Below, in pieces: positions 63,156 through 64,000 of a stretch of DNA of 64,000 bases (its first letter is position 1; every line of letters begins with the position of its first letter). The stretch lies in the NCBI GenBank assembly GCA_041671545.1, contig JBAZBI010000001.1, positions 496,001 through 560,000 of the forward strand. Reading direction: 5' to 3'. The notes below the pieces were generated by a model. The model did not search any database, was not told the origin of the DNA, and saw only the letters and a list, made by a program, of their open reading frames with translations. The stretch comes from UBA1563 sp041671545. Its GTDB lineage: Bacteria > Bacteroidota > Ignavibacteria > Ignavibacteriales > Ignavibacteriaceae. The translations under genes were made by a program, and so were the position numbers.

Positions 63156-63540
63156 ATTATTGTTCCTTTCTATAACAATAATAAGTAATCTTCCGAAGAA
63201 TATCAATTAAGCTTTTGCTGACTAACTTCTTTAATCCTCCAGATTTATCAGCTTTTGGCTAAGGCGGGTAAATTGTGTTTCAGTGCGGCATTTGTGTAAT
63301 TATAAAGTTGAGTCTGCAATCAACTAAGCGGGTGCTTAGATAAAATGTTTGTTCTTTAAACAATTTATAAAACACAAACCGATAAATCGGTAGCGGAGTA
63401 AGATCTGGTGGAAATCCCCGCGCCTAAAGTCGTGGGTTAATGGAAAAGTTTAATAATTAATTCGGCGGTGTTGGATTTTAACGTAACATGCTATTAGGAA
63501 ATAACGAAAGAAGATCTCGCGATATTATGACAATTCATAG
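63156..63540. other. 385-bp region upstream of the antitoxin and the DUF1905 cassette
   Basis: Contains the toxin-antitoxin promoter region, the cassette end CTTTTGCTGACTAAC (63212-63226), repeat copy D, and the start of the DUF1905 cassette with an orphan ATG at 63527. No other gene seen. Confidence 0.6.
63220..63497 (+). repeat. attC-like site / cassette repeat, copy D
   Basis: Starts at GACTAAC followed by TTCTTTAATCC. It has an extra 80-odd bases with a GCTTTTGGC hairpin, then the shared core (63328-63464) and GGTGTTGGATTTTAACGTAA near the end. The 5' border, CTTTTGCTGACTAAC, is nearly the reverse complement (13 of 15) of GTTATACAGCAAAAG at 62642-62656, the other border of the toxin-antitoxin cassette. 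Confidence 0.55.
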
Positions 63541-63858
63541 GTCACACAGAACGGTGTTAAACTAAAAGCCACGTATAGAGTCCGGGCAAAAGTCTGGCTC
63601 TACCAGGGATTTGGTGGCTGGCATTTCGTGAATATTTCTACTAAGCAGTCGACTATGATTCGTACGCTATACGGTATTGAGGCTCGACCTTTCGGTTCTA
63701 TACCGGTGTCTGTTACAATTGGTAAAACGCAGTGGAAAACATCTCTCTTTCCCGATAAAAAGTCCAAGTCATATCTGTTAGCGATCAAAGCTGATGTTCG
63801 AAGAAAGGAACATATCGCTTGTGGCGATACTATTATTGCGCAAGTTCAGATTCTATAA
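63541..63858 (+). pseudogene. DUF1905-domain protein lacking a usable start (probable frameshift)
   Basis: The frame encodes a nearly full DUF1905 domain: RAKVWLYQGFGGWHFVNIS, then SIPVSVTIGKTQWKTSLFPD and YLLAIKADVRRKEHIACGDT. Downstream of the in-frame stop at 63538 there is no ATG, GTG or TTG before the conserved part; the first GTG (63628) would delete it. An ATG with a plausible upstream site at 63527 is in another frame and stops at 63565. A single-base indel between them would restore a normal protein. The domain is small and beta-rich, function unknown. Confidence 0.7.
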
Positions 63859-63897
63859 TCCAATATCGCTTTATGATAATTGTGTTAGAACGTTGCC

Positions 63898-63914
63898 GCT
63901 TAACCTCTTAAATC
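63898..63914 (+). other. attC-type 5' core after the DUF1905 cassette
   Basis: GCTTAAC fits RYYYAAC and is followed by CTCTTAAATC, almost identical to the sequence after the 5' core of copy A. It lies 40 bases after the DUF1905 stop. The rest of the site runs to or beyond the window edge. Confidence 0.45.
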
Positions 63915-64000
63915 CGTCTCAAACAACTTTTCCACTTTCCTCTTCAATTCATCTGTTGCATTTTTATTTCCTTGCATGAAAACCGTTGTTTTTATAAGTT
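63900..64000 (-). CDS. Possible C-terminal end of a gene entering from the right
   Basis: Open to the window edge on the minus strand, with a TAA stop at 63900-63902. The visible C-terminus is FMQGNKNATDELKRKVEKLF and then ETDLRG, a plausible amphipathic helix. Too short to identify, and it overlaps the attC-type core described separately, so it may be a chance frame. Confidence 0.3.
   Translation of the reverse strand, partial: LIKTTVFMQGNKNATDELKRKVEKLFETDLRG

Overview
The window is AT-rich and its gene families fit the Bacteroidota/Chlorobi group, most likely an Ignavibacteria-type bacterium. Supporting genes are a complete dcw cluster with a meso-diaminopimelate-type MurE, DUF4783, HYC_CC_PP and HMBD copper proteins, bacillithiol BshB1, menaquinone MenE and a B12-dependent ribonucleotide reductase. 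This placement is inferred from gene content and protein style; no rRNA gene is present to confirm it.

Layout. Positions 1-2.7 kb hold the end of menE, a Sua5/TsaC tRNA-modification enzyme and a small CPXCG zinc-ribbon protein. Positions 2.7-18.7 kb are a fourteen-gene division and murein operon on the minus strand, in the order mraZ-rsmH-ftsL-ftsI-murE-murF-mraY-murD-ftsW-murG-murC-ftsQ-ftsA-ftsZ. It is tightly packed, lacks murB and ddl, and is preceded by a recognisable MraZ operator. Positions 18.9-24.1 kb hold an RsmB-like rRNA methyltransferase, a small membrane protein, a strict 21-bp degenerate repeat array, a SpoIIE/PP2C phosphatase and a large uncharacterised protein. Positions 24.2-31.8 kb form a minus-strand copper/silver efflux block: CusABC plus three accessory metal-binding proteins. 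Positions 32-57.3 kb are mixed housekeeping genes: acyl-CoA synthetase, bshB1, a lipoprotein, an NtrY-like kinase, an AddA-like helicase-nuclease, an amidase, an SpmA-SpmB fusion, two OmpA paralogues, nrdJ, a LiaF-LytS-LytR set and an acylating aldehyde dehydrogenase.

From 57.5 kb to the right edge the DNA is accessory. It contains two unknown small proteins, a second and longer 21-bp array (about 22 units, 58608-59066), and then a run of unrelated small genes separated by copies of one roughly 140-bp structured repeat. The gene borders carry attC-type core sequences (GTTRRRY and RYYYAAC) that pair with each other across individual genes. This looks like an integron cassette array without a visible integrase (a CALIN). 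Its cassettes encode a membrane protein, a lipoprotein, an SH3/zinc-ribbon membrane protein, a RelE-type toxin-antitoxin pair in reverse orientation, and a DUF1905 protein whose start appears broken.

The two most unusual signals are the 21-bp arrays, which keep exact period while the sequence drifts and whose period recurs in shorter doublets elsewhere in the window, and the cassette array with unusually long, hairpin-rich attC-like sites.
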